Assembly (NCBI GenBank): GCA_001599755.1
Contig: BCHX01000002.1
Span: 62,001-126,000 of the forward strand
Length of the DNA: 64,000 bases
Direction: 5' to 3'
DNA from: Gliomastix tumulicola
Lineage: Eukaryota; Ascomycota; Sordariomycetes; Hypocreales; Bionectriaceae
The notes beneath the pieces are model-generated. The model ran no database searches and was not told where the DNA came from. It was given only the letters and a program-made list of their open reading frames with translations. Positions 14,515-25,734 of this stretch are shown here, one piece after another. The translations under genes were made by a program, and so were the position numbers. Position 1 is the stretch's first letter; every line of letters begins with the position of its first letter.

Positions 14515-15105
14515 TATAGACTATGTAAATTAAGTAAATACTATAAATAGTAGGATATTTTATTTTAATAGAAGGAACTTACCCTATACTTATAGTTTAC
14601 TAGGAATAAGTAAACTATTAAGTAAATTAAAGTATAAACCACTTAGTAAACTATATAGTAAACTAGGAATATTATTTAGTATATATAATATAATTATTAC
14701 CTAAATAAATTAAATAGCTTACTAGCTATTAATAAAGTACTTTACTTAAATATACCTTTTACTAATAAGTATATTAAGCTAGAGTATCCTTTACTAATAT
14801 TAGTTCCCCTTAGCTTTATTAATACTTATAACTTATTAACTATAACTATTACCTTACTTAGTTAAGATATCCTAGAGTTCTAAGAATATAAAATATTATT
14901 TAAACCCTAATCTAACTACCCTACACTAAATAAATCACCCTATTTATTATAACTACGCTTATGACATTATTATACTCATAGATCACACCTAGAGCATTTT
15001 CAGCATCACTAATTAACAGGCATTTATATAACTGGAGACTGTACTAGATTTTATAATAAAGGAGCCTATGTATTAGTCTTTAATAGAGAGAGGGGGGGGG
15101 GGGGN
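14515..15105. repeat. AT-rich spacer with an inverted, truncated LTR piece
   Basis: Positions about 14,690-14,952 are the reverse complement of the first about 260 nt of the LTR family (ending ACCCTACACTAAATAAATCACCC on the + strand). The rest is unassigned AT-rich DNA, with a slightly richer stretch at 14,960-15,090 that holds no gene. A poly-G run followed by N (15,091-15,105) marks unreliable sequence just before LTR copy D. Confidence 0.6.
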
Positions 15106-15565
15106 ATGATAAATAGAGTGATCTATTTAGTGTAGAGTAGTCAGATTAGGGTTTAAATAATATTTTATATTCTTAGAACTCTAGGATATCTTAACTAAGT
15201 GAGGTAGTAATTATAGCTAATAAGTTATAAGTATTAATAAGACTAAAAAAAACTAGTATTAATAAAGAATACTTTAGCTTAATATACTTATTAGTAAAGG
15301 GTATATTTAAGTAAAATACTTTATTAATAGCTAGTAAGCTATTTAATCTACTAGGTAATAACTATATATATATACTAGGTGGTGTACTTATAGTGTACTA
15401 TATCCTAGGTAAATTATCCTATAATTTATAGCTAGTTCACTAATAGGGTTATAAACTATATTCTTGCTCTAGGGTAGTTATATTCCTTGACGTGGAATAT
15501 CTTTTATACCCATAGTACCTATTTAACCTACACAGCCTATGATCCCATGACCATGTTGGTTGGGT

Positions 15566-15567
<2 letters not shown>
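15106..15567 (-). repeat. LTR copy D, ending at a poly-G run
   Basis: This copy is of the same subtype as copy B (shared TTCTTGCTCTAGGGTAG and CCCATGACCATGTTGG). It is less mutated than copy B (for example GACGTGGAATATC is intact). It ends at about 15,567 in more than 30 consecutive G residues, after which base composition changes abruptly to normal. Confidence 0.7.

Positions 15568-15600
<33 letters not shown>
15568..15600. other. Poly-G homopolymer at the AT-rich / normal DNA boundary
   Basis: A run of well over 30 G lies exactly where the RIP block ends. Together with the poly-G plus N at 15,091-15,105 it probably marks a sequencing or gap-filling artefact, so the physical junction here is not certain. 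Confidence 0.7.
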
Positions 15601-15601
<1 letters not shown>

Positions 15602-18600
15602 ACTGAGAAGGGTGTTCACTGAGCTCTGTCCGGTCCATCGCGAGACTCCAAATCGAGAATTCATAAGGCGGTAAATATGACAAACCTGTGGCCAGAATAA
15701 ATCAGCATGGGTGATTATCAGCCAGTGTGTCCGTTAACCGATGGATGAATATTTGCTGATTACATGGATCTAGAGGTCCATGGTAGCATTTTTTGGTCCG
15801 CCCTCAGTCTCGAGATGGAAGCGATTGATCGTTGCCATGCGGAAAAGCGCGAACTGGTCGTTAACCCCTCGATTTATGAGGATCCCCCCCCCCCCTCAGT
15901 GCGTTCATCGCAGCTACTCAAAGGGCCGTTGGCTAGAGGGATGGAGGACACTTCACGGAAGTCATCATAAATGGGTACGGAGTACATTGCACAGTAATTA
16001 ATTCCACCTTTGTAGACGGAAGCTCTCTTTCGACATGCTCGAAGTGCCAACGTTTGCGAGCGGGTTGAATTACCCGGCAATAAGGACTGAAGAAATCAGG
16101 CCATGTCGTCCACCAGTCTTCAATTTCTGTCAGGTCGGGTTGTTTTCAGGTGTTTCAGGTGGTCGGCAAACCGGGAGCTACCCTAAAGCATCTCCCCTCA
16201 GACCAAAATCACACAGTGTCGCTGCCATGGAAGGATGACACCAGTCCAGAGAATTCGCAGTGATAAAGATGTCAAGCCAAAATGCTGAAATAGGCCCCTT
16301 TGCTATCAGCTGATGGTCCTGGGGTATGGATCATGACATTCTCGCCGGCTCACCATGATGAGCTCTAGAGAGTGGCTTCAGGCCCGCCAAAACACCACTA
16401 ACCACACCAGAACGCAATACTTCTCAGTAGGCCGCCCACACCTTTCGGACGGCAACTAAAGACGACAGCAGAAAGGGGGTCCTCGTGCAGAATCCAGTAC
16501 TTGGAATGTCGACTTCTTGGAGACCGACTCTCAGATTTGTGTAGGGGCAGCACACATCAATGCCGCTGTGTGTTTCCCATCATCTTGACTACTAGTACTC
16601 TATGGAGATCACTTTAGGAGCGGTGCTTGGACAAAGTCGGGGTCGGACCGAAAGAGGCAGGCAGGAGGTCTCCTCCGGCTCACTCCACGAAAAGCCCACG
16701 CGAGCCTCCTCGATGGTGTGCTACGATTAATCTGTTCCATTGGGATCTATTGATTTATGCCCCGCAGCTCGTCAAGGCCGTTTCATGGCGACTCGCTTGG
16801 AGTGTGTTCCTTCCACTGCTCGATCGAAGGTACTTTGGGCCAGCAGCGCGCGCGGTGCGTGAAACAAAGACGGCGCTGGCTGTCAGTCGCCGTCGTCCAA
16901 CCATTCTGGCGCGCGTCATGGAGAGGCTGAGCAGCGCTTATGTGGACAGAAGATGTTTCGCGACTGATGAAACACGATGAGGCATATAGTCTTACTCGCG
17001 CTGGTGGGCGAGCCGCCCTCATTCGTTCTCTGTGGTTGGAGTTGGTGTGGCCTCTCGCGGGCGTTAATCGCTGGGGGCGGAATTTGCCAGCTGGAGGAAT
17101 TTGCCGCTTGGTCAACGGCCGGCGCCATGCGTAAGTAGTCACTGGTATCAGAAGGTGGGTTGTTGGTGACTGTAATGTGGGTGAGGGGGGGCGACACGGG
17201 GGCAAGGCTTTGAGGGGAACCTGCGTTGGAAAGGTGGTCACGGCTCACAGAAATCTCGCGCAACGAGCAGAGTACGAGTACGAGGTTGCAGGATTCTGGG
17301 GGATAAATTGCTTGTGAGGGGGGACTTCACTTGCTTGGGCTCTAGAAGCTCGTCCAAGTCGACGGGAGCAACCACCACCAATTGAGCAGCCAGCGCCAAG
17401 TGGCACCAGCCCATGTTCACGGCGTTCTTAGGCTGGCGCTAAGCTTCTGTTCTGGCCCTGGTGGCCGTTAGCGTTCAGGGGCATTGTTAGCGGCAGGAGA
17501 TCTGGAACTTGACATTGTCTGTCTCCCTTCCAGTTTGTCATGTACCTCGTGTTCCGGTGATACGATTTGCTGTCAAATTTGCCAGGACTCAGGAGGGGGC
17601 TGTGTCGTGTGCTGTCTTGTTTGATCGCCATCTCCGATCGCATTGGTCGCGGAATGTCCGTTTGGAATGGACCGGGTAGGGCGATTGGCGATAGGCGGCC
17701 TCTCTATGCGGACAAGGAGAACGCGACGGGCGCGCCCATCCCAGACATTGAGGTCATGCTGTTTGAGCTGGAACTTGCACAGGCGACTGGAGTTTGAGGG
17801 GGGCGAGAAGTACTTGCGGAGTACTCCGTGAGGTGGACTGGCTGGTGGGCATCTTTCGAGAGGGAGGGCAAGGAGGGACTGGACCAAGGCAGGAGGCAGG
17901 AGGCAGGAGGCAGGATGCACCACGGGCAACGAGTTCGAGGGCCAGCAGGCGATCCGTTATGAATCAGGTATTTGCAAGATTGCGAGCAAGGTCCGCCCGC
18001 CTCGAAAGGCATTCATCTGCAGAGGCTGCATGGGCTGCATGTGCTGCATGGAAATGCAACAATGCAGGTGCTTATCGCCTGCCGTCCTGTGATCCAATCT
18101 GATTCTGGAATTTCGGGACCCCCCTGAAAGGCCACATTCTGGGGACGGCGGACCAATGGCTGCGCAGGTACCTTGCAGGTACCGCGACCCCTACTCCCTG
18201 AAATCCACTCTGGCCAGTGGGCATGCAGTGGGCATCCACTGTATCGAGGCCCTGGAGCAAGCACCAGCCAACCACCAACCACCTCCAGTCGGTGGCTCTA
18301 CCCGCATTTGGCATCTACCATGTCCATCCTTGCCACAACCACCACCAACAACAATTCTCCTTGTCCCGTCTTCAGCCATTCTGCCATCCGGGCCAACGTG
18401 CGACTTGCCAGGACCCTTTTGTACTCTGGGTCTCGCTCCCCTCTTTTGCTGCCTCTCGATTTTCTTTCTCTCTCGTCTTTCTCTTTTCAATACCATTCTG
18501 ACTGCTCTGGACCTCACTCGCTTCTGGGCAGAGAAAGTCAAACACGTTCCATTTCAACAGCTGATACCTACTACACACCCATCCTCGCTGCACTACGGAG

Positions 18601-18759
18601 TATCCCCAACAAGCTGCTGGCAGCCCATTATCAACACCTATCCGAGAACGGTGACACCCCCGAAGCGAGCCACATTACCGACCAAACACCTCTTCCGGTC
18701 CCTCGAGACGTCTACAACCCTGATCCAACAACATCTAGCCCCCCTCACACACCCTCACC
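15601..18759. other. Gene-poor apron between the transposon block and the first gene
   Basis: Base composition is normal, but no frame shows a recognisable protein or consistent splice structure; the open frames (up to about 230 codons) overlap each other on both strands. Notable details are a C-homopolymer at 15,886-15,896, a short tandem of AGGAGGC at about 17,888-17,912, and a pyrimidine-rich leader (18,300-18,759) that is probably the promoter and 5'UTR of the BAR gene. Confidence 0.6.
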
Positions 18760-20173
18760 ATGCATCTGACCAAGAAGTTCGATCGCGCCTTCCAATGGGC
18801 TGGCGAGAAGATGGGCGGCGAGGCCCGCACGATGCAGAACGATGACTTCAGAGCCCTCGAGGTAGAGATGTCTTCCAGGCAGCAAGGTACGTGGGAATCT
18901 CGCCTCAGCCAGCGGTGATACTTTAGGGCCCAGGGGCTAACAGAGCGTGGCTTATCAGGTCTCGATCGTTTGTCCAAATCCATGAACTCGTACGTTCGCT
19001 GGGCAGGTCGCCGGTGCGACGCCCTGGAAGATAGAGAGCGTGCCTCTCCGATTGCCTACTTCGGCCGCACGATGGCAGCCCATGGCGAGGAGACCGAGGC
19101 TGGGTCCGAACTCGGCAACTCGCTGGTGGCTGTCGGCCAGGCAAACGAGAGGATTGCCGGCCTGCAGGATACCCTGATTGAGCAGGCCAACGCGAGCTGG
19201 GCCGAGAACCTGGAGCGCAATCACGCCATGATGAAGGAGTACAACGTATGTCATGCTGCCAAGCCGCCTCGAAAGCTCCCCAATTGCTAACTGTACTTGT
19301 TTTGACTAGGCCGCTCGCAAGAAGCTCGAGAACCGCCGACTTGCCTACGATGCCAGCATCGCCAAGCTGGACAAGGCCCGCCGTGACGACTACCGCATCG
19401 AGGAGGAGGTGCGCACCAACAAAGCCAAGTTCGAAGAGTCCAGCGAAGATGTCTGGCGCCGCATGCTCGACATCAAGGAGGCCGAGGCCGACAGTGTGGC
19501 TGCCCTCAACGAGTTCCTCGAGGCCGAGCTGGATTTCCACGAGCGCTGCGCCGAAGAGCTGCGCCGTGCTCGTCACTCCCTGATCAGCGGCGTCTCGCCC
19601 GTCGGTGGTGCTTCTCACTACGGCACCTCCTCTCCTCCCCGCCAGAGCCAGACGTCCTCCCGACCCCCTGCCCGATCCCGATCCAACACTGCTCGATCCT
19701 GGCAGGAGCCCCGGAACAGCTCCGTGTACGAAGAGCCCGAGCCCATGCCCGAGCGTGCTGTTCAGACCATTCTGGCCTCCCGCATGCGCAACATCTCACC
19801 CAGCAACCGCGCGGCGCCGCCTCAGCCCCCGCGACCCCAGATCTCACGGGCTGTCACTAGCGAGGGCCGCCCGATGCATCGCTCAGCCGTGAACCCACCG
19901 CCTCTGCCCCTGACCAGGGTTCGTACAGACGGCACCGCATACGGCTCAAGGGCAGACGACGTGTTTGCCGACGATGCCTCCACGGCGAGCGGCAGCGGCA
20001 GCCCCGATCTCGGTGACAGGAGCCTGAGCCCAGCCACCAGCTACGGCAGCCTCAACAGAAGCACTGGTGCTCTGGCTGCCGCCAAGAAGGCTCCTCCTCC
20101 CCCGCCTCCCGTCAACCGCGCGAAGAAGCCTGCTCCTCCTGTGCCCTCTCGTCGGGAGAACCTTGGATACTAG
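18760..20173 (+). CDS. BAR-domain protein with proline-rich tail (amphiphysin/endophilin class)
   Basis: Three exons: 18,760-18,886, 18,959-19,245 and 19,310-20,173, giving about 425 residues. Introns have GTACGT and GTATGT donors and TCAG/CTAG acceptors, with GCTAAC and GCTAACTG branch points. Residues 1 to about 240 form a charged three-helix BAR domain (start MHLTKKFDRAFQWAGEKMGG, then long Lys/Glu/Arg-rich coiled coils around residues 135-240). BAR dimers bind and bend membranes during endocytosis and at actin patches. Residues about 245-425 are Ser/Pro/Arg-rich and disordered, ending in two polyproline stretches (PPPPPPVNRAKKPAPPVPSR) that could bind SH3 domains. No SH3 domain of its own is present, unlike Rvs167. 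The ATG has good context (CACCATG) and opens directly into the domain. Family is firm; orthology to a named yeast gene is not. Confidence 0.9.
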
Positions 20174-20783
20174 CCGGCGTATTTTTGATTCCTATATGTG
20201 CTTAAACAGTCATTTCCGTTTCTTCTCTTTTCCCTTTCTTCTCCCGTTTTCCGACATCGTGGCCTGGAATTATGGAATACCTTAGCGGAATGTTGGCCAC
20301 GATGAGGAGTCGGTTCTGTCTACACACTCCTTGATTATCAGGTATACCGATATGCTTTGTACGGCGTTTACTCATTCTTAGGAGGGCATTGGGTTTTTGG
20401 ATAAACTTCTGGATTGTTGGGAATAGGGAGGATAACCTTGGCAAGGTTTCCAAGCTGCAGAGGCGATTCGCGACTGCTCTTGTACTGGTATTTGCGAGCA
20501 ATGATACATCTGTGACGGCGCAAATCAGGCTGTCTTTCCTTCTGCGATTCCCGACGATACTTGTGCCGTGCCTTTGATGTGATAAAATGTCGGGATATTT
20601 TGGTCTTATCGTGCTTATCTCTCAGTATCCACATACAGTGCGATTTACCCTACACTGTATTGTTGCACTGTGCATTCACGACTTCTGAAGCTGGAGCTTC
20701 ACGTTTCTTTGTGCGTCTCCAAGCTCCCCCTTCAATCACGACGCGTTCGCCACAACAGACCTCCCGACTGGCCGACCACCATC
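20174..20783. other. Intergenic region, BAR gene 3' end to cyclin gene promoter
   Basis: No gene is visible. It holds the 3'UTR of the BAR gene (T-rich tract at 20,215-20,250) and the upstream region of the cyclin H gene on the same strand. Open frames here lack domain similarity. Confidence 0.5.
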
Positions 20784-21935
20784 ATGGCATCCGAAGACGA
20801 GCGCTACCGGCAGTCAAGCCAGTACCGCCTGTGGTCATTCACGCCGGCCGGCCTCCAAGACCTCCGCAACAAGACCAACTCGCTGGCCCAGCAGCAGATC
20901 GCAGCTCGCCTGCCGTCCGACCCTCCGCCCGACTTCCTCACGGCCGACGAAGAGGCGCGCCTCGTGCGCTTCTTCACCATCGAGCTCATCCGCGCCGCGC
21001 AGTTCTGCGAGCTCCCCACCGAGATCCGATCGACCGCCGCCGTCTTCTTCCGCCGCTTCTACGTGACCAACTCGATCATGACGTACCCGCCGACCGAGCT
21101 CCTCAAGACGTCGCTGTTCTTCGGATGCAAGGCCGAGGGGTTCTACATGCGGCTCAGCCGCCTGGCGGAGAAGCTGTCGGGCACGACCGCGGACCAGATC
21201 CTGGCCGGCGAGTTCCTCCTCTGCCAGGGCATGCGGTTTGCGTTTGACGTGCGCCATCCGTTCCGGGCGCTCGAGGGCGCGATCCTTGAGCTGCGGAGGC
21301 GACTGCCTGGCGATGATGATTCGCTCCGGCGAGTGAACAACGCACACGCGCGGGCGAGGGACATCCTCAAGTTCAGCTCCGTCGTGACCGACGCCTACTT
21401 CCACTACACGCCGAGCCAGATCATGATGGCGGCGCTGCAGATGGCCGATGCCGAGATGGTCGAGATGCTGGTTCCGGGTGCGCCTTCGGGCGAAGACGGC
21501 GCGGATGACAGGACTGGAGCACACACGGCCATCCGAGACAAGATATTCGCTACGATTGAGGGTTGCCGAGCCATGCTCGAGGAGGAGCCGCCGGAGCGGA
21601 TGGCAGAGTATTGGGAGACGGTACGTTGCACACCTTCAGCGCGTCCTTATAATGCATTGGCTAACCTGGTATCTTTTGAGTAGGCCGAAGCTGCCAAGTC
21701 CATGAAGCCGCTGCGTAAGAAGCTACAGAAGTGCCGAGACCCCGACCGCGTTGATCTGGTAGCATTGCAACGGGCCCGACGCGAACAAGGAACGCATAAG
21801 GAGAAGAAGCTTGGTGCTGGCGTTGGGAACAATAACAGCGACGATGTCTTTGGGTCCAGCGAGGGTGGTAACAGGGATACGAAGCGGAGGAAGGTGGACA
21901 GCAAGCTGGACGATCCATTCGGGGGCCCTCTGTAA
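20784..21935 (+). CDS. ccl1: Cyclin H (TFIIH/CAK cyclin subunit)
   Basis: Two exons, 20,784-21,620 and 21,684-21,935, give about 362 residues; the intron has GTACGT and GAGTAG ends. The protein opens EDERYRQSSQYRLWSFT, the typical N-terminal helix of cyclin H (Ccl1/Mcs2). Two cyclin folds follow: FFTIELIRAAQFCELP, AAVFFRRFYVTNSIM and LKTSLFFGCKAEGFY (about residues 60-125) are canonical first-fold helices. In the family this cyclin activates the Cdk7/Kin28 kinase, which phosphorylates the RNA polymerase II C-terminal domain and acts in TFIIH. The tail (about 280-362) is Lys/Arg-rich with a basic RRKV cluster, probably a nuclear signal. ATG choice: first Met after an upstream stop-containing leader, context ATCATGG. 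Confidence 0.88.
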
Positions 21936-23555
21936 AGGCATTGCATCCTTTCGTATTGCCTTAGCCGTCGTTTCGAACAGCTGCTGCGCCGGTCTAGGAT
22001 TGATTCAGGCTAGCTGCGGCAGCTGATGATGGGATGGCAGTAGCGCTGGATGGGCACCAAGGACTCAAGACCAAGACCCGAGGCAGACGCATTGAAATGC
22101 AGGACTTTGGGGCAGTGCATTCTCGATGCCAGTGTCCGTGGAGACGAATGCTATGATGGGGGAACGGAATTGACGGACAAAGCTACACTAGACGCCGACA
22201 TGAGGTGCTTGCGCGGGCCAAGAATCAATTTGTTTGGTCTGAACGAGGTCGATGACGATATCGATTTCTTGTCCTCACCCCCCCGGCTTTCCCGAATGGA
22301 GAGGCTGCCGGCGATCCATCCACCCATCCCAGGCCGATGCCGTGTACAGTAGTAATGAGAGCCACCCAACCACTGACTGCTTCGCCCTGTCTACATGTGT
22401 ATTGTCTGCCAGAACAGAAAGACATCTGCCTTGCTGCCCATGTTGCCATCGCCTTGGCGCGGTGTGGAGGCCGGCTTCCATGTCCACACCCTCTCTGACC
22501 GATGGCCGCACTTGTGCATAGCTGTTACAAATAGGAATTGGCAGCTGGACGCTGACTCGCCCGGGCCTCGCGCTTGCAGGATCTCTGCATGGCCGAGGCG
22601 GGGAATTCGCAGCTTATTGCTTCCTCGATCGCCATCGATCGAGGCAGAAGCAGCCAGAAATGTGAAGCTACCCCGACAACTGTCCGCGCGTCCCCAGCTT
22701 CCTTGTTGCCGCTGGTCTTGGCAGTGAGCACTTCATTCCATGACACGACAACGACATTTTGGTGCCACGCCCCGGCGAGCAGAGCTTTCCTTGCTGTCAG
22801 CCAGAGGTAGCCGAAGTGCCTGTGTCTCGCTCACTAGGTAGGTTCTGTGGCCGAGCTCGACATACAATGCTTGTCCTCAACAAGCTACCTACCTGCTTAC
22901 TTCCCTACCCACCCACCATATTAAGCATGTCTATAAGACTTTCTTACTGCTTACCCAGGAAAGGAACTAACGAAGGCCCCCAAGCCTCAATTCGGAACCC
23001 GGGCCAAGCTCAGGCGACGCGCCCTCCATGGCCTGGGATTGGACGACTGCAGGGGTCGTTATGTCATTGACTTTCGACCCGGCAAATCCAATGGCTCATG
23101 CTGTAGTGTGCTGGAGCGTTCCGCTGCCATTGTATGCACACTATACTATGTACAAGTATGTAAGTCGCTGCGCAGTGGCGGATGGCGCAGTTGGGCTTGG
23201 TATCGCGTGCTGGTTGGGCGGTCCACGTTAAGCTGGCGATCCGGGCGTGGTACGACGCTGCCTGTGGCCAAAACCTGCCACAAGTGCAAGTCGTGTACGT
23301 GAGCCAAGACTCGGCTCCCCGTGGATGGGTTGTCATGGCTGCGTCAGCCTACATGTCTTGGGGGCCGGGCACGCTCGCCCTTCGTACATAACGACAAGAC
23401 ACTCCCCCCCCTCCCTTTCGGCTGGTCGAGCCTGACCTGTCCGTGACTGATCCCCATCACCTGTGCTGCAGCTCGAGAGTCATCACACGCCTGTCGTTTT
23501 CGAAACGTTCTGGAAGCAAGAAACATTACCTTCCCCATCCTCCATCCCCATCATC
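21936..23555. other. 1.6-kb intergenic region upstream of the fasciclin gene
   Basis: I see no supported gene. Overlapping small frames on both strands change phase without splice logic. The stretch 23,400-23,555 is pyrimidine-rich (CTCCCCCCCCTCCC near 23,402), typical of a fungal core promoter and 5'UTR. Confidence 0.5.
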
Positions 23556-24947
23556 ATGAAGGTCTCCCACGTCCTGCCGGCTGTCTTTGCCGGCACTGCC
23601 CTGGCCCAGAACAGCACCCGAGGCCTTGTCGATGTCATCCAGGGTCAAGATGACCTCTCCGTCCTGGGCGGTGAGTAGTCCGTCGGCAGGGTGAATCTCA
23701 TCAGGAATTTGACTGATCGGCCACCGTGCAGAGCTCCTCGGCAACAACACCTCCATCCTCAACAGCCTCCAGGATGCCAACAACATCACCATCCTGGCCC
23801 CGTCCAACGACGCCCTCAGGAACATCCTCAATTCCTCCATGATCCTGGAGGCCGATGACCTGACCAGCCTCGTCACTGCCGTGCTGTCCTACCACGTACT
23901 CAACGGCACCTACTATGCCGCCAATGTGACTGACACTCCCGCCTTCATCCCGACGCTGCTGAGCAACTCGTCGTATGAGAACGTGACGGGCGCCCAGGTT
24001 GTCGAGGCCGTCTCCGAGGGCAGTGAGGGCGACGGCACTACTGTGAGCTTCTATAGCGGCCTCAAGTCGCAGGCCAACGTCACCGAAGCTGTTCGTTGCC
24101 CCCATTACCCATCCTCCGTATGTCGACAAAGCTTGCTAACATGGTGCAGGACATCGAGTTCAATGGTGGCGTCATCCACATCATCAACGACGTGCTCACC
24201 ATACCCCTGAACCTCACTGCCACCGCTATCGAGGGAAGCCTGTCTGCCGTCGTAGGCGCCCTTAACCTGACTCAGCAGGGCTCTGACCTCGAGGAGCTCG
24301 AGGACGTGACCATCTTTGCCCCCAACAATGACGCTTTCGCAGCCATTGGCTCCATCCTCACCAACCTGTCCACCAGCGACCTGAGCAGCATTCTGGAATA
24401 CCACGTCGTCAATGGCTCGGTCCTGTACAGCAGCGATCTCTCGAACGGTACTGTTAAGAGTCTTGGTGGGGATGACGTTGAGATCACCATCTCTGACGAC
24501 GGCGATGTATTCGTGAACGCCGCTCGTGTTGTTGTGTCCGACATTCTGATCGCCAACGGTGTTGTCCATGTTATCGACAAGTAAGTCTTATCTTCACACT
24601 CCTCCTCCCTGGTCCCTTATCTACCACGAGGAAGGGGTGATAGGGCGTGCACTAACCATGCTGCTAGCGTCCTCAACCCCAACGGCACCGACTCTGAGAA
24701 CGAGCCCGACCTCACTGCCACGGAGCCTGCCACCCCGGCCTTCTCCGGCGCCAGCACTGCCACTGACGGTGGAGTTCCCCTCACCTCTGGTGTCCCTACT
24801 CCCACTGAGACTGGGTCGGAGGACCTTAACGAGGATAATGGTGGCGGTGGTGGTGGTGACGACGAGGGTGCTGCCCCCCGAGCTACTGCTGCTGTCGCTA
24901 TGGGCGCCCTCTTCGGTGGTGCTGCCCTGATGATGAACGGCCTGTAA
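23556..24947 (+). CDS. Secreted, GPI-type cell-surface protein with two fasciclin (FAS1) domains
   Basis: Four exons (23,556-23,670, 23,732-24,090, 24,150-24,580, 24,668-24,947) give about 394 residues. The second intron uses a weak GTTCGT donor; the alternative GTATGT at 24,118 would leave an intron of only 32 nt. Residues 1-18 are a signal peptide (MKVSHVLPAVFAGTALAQ). Two FAS1 domains follow (about 20-178 and 180-325), each with the H1 and H2 motifs: ITILAPSNDAL and YHVLNGTYY in the first, VTIFAPNNDAF and YHVVNGSVL in the second. Many N-glycosylation sequons are present (NNT, NIT, NSS, NGT, NVT). A Ser/Thr/Gly/Asp-rich stalk and a hydrophobic C-terminus (ATAAVAMGALFGGAALMM) suggest a GPI anchor. 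The FAS1 family acts in cell-wall adhesion. Confidence 0.9.
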
Positions 24948-25734
24948 AGTCGAGTGCCGGACTGATGATCTTGAGACTGAGTAGCGGATGATATGATACC
25001 AGGGACTTGTATTCTTGACGGGAAGGACGGTATGTCTGTTAATGAAAAGAGAGATGGCTGCGGGGACATGCAGGTAGCAGTAGTAATTATTTCTATTCCG
25101 GCTTGAGAAAAGACATTGACGAGACTGAGGCGGTGCATCCCTCAACAGTAACGTGGGCCCCTGCATAGATTACACACGAATATGACGTGAATTCGGGATC
25201 AGTGACAGCCACGCTCTTGAGTCTTATCCATCCCATGGATGTGACAGGGTGTACACCGCCAATGTCAACTGCTCGAGCAAGAGAGAACGGCAAGGAATTA
25301 AGGGCGGGCGAGCGAGCGAGACGAGATATAATATTCGCCGGAAAAGCGGGCCAGCGCGGTGCTCGTATTCGTGTTGGCGGGCACCGCGCGCTCTCGCATT
25401 CGGAGCTCCGGACGGAGTGCAGGGGCTTCCACTATCGAATGCTGCCGGAGATGGTGCTCTTGTTCGTTTTCGCAGCTAGTGCGGAGTACCGTTTTGCATC
25501 AGAAGTGCAAAAATACGAACTCGAGTCGCAGACGATAGGCCTGAAAGCCCCTCGAGCAAGGGTTGCCCTGCTGGAGAGGAGTTGCATCCCTTTTCTCTGC
25601 TTCACAACCTTATAAAGCCCAATCTGCTCCCCTTTTTCTCCCAATCTTTCCCAACCTCAGACAGACATCATAGACTTTTCCTTCCTTCAGCACTCTTGTC
25701 CATACCCAGTTACTCCTAAGTGACCTTCCCAGCC
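24948..25734. other. Intergenic region with the erg6 promoter
   Basis: No gene is visible. Positions 25,608-25,616 read CTTATAAAG, a TATA-like box about 120 nt before the downstream ATG. A pyrimidine-rich leader (CCCCTTTTTCTCCC) follows at about 25,629-25,642. Both fit transcription of the sterol methyltransferase gene. Confidence 0.5.

Noticed and set aside
16627..17263. Small frames on both strands (115-152 codons) in the apron
   Set aside because: Mutually overlapping, no motifs, no splice logic.
18156..18845. 229-codon frame over the leader of the BAR gene
   Set aside because: It runs through the BAR start and first exon in another frame and shows no domain; overlapping frames in the same interval are equally long.
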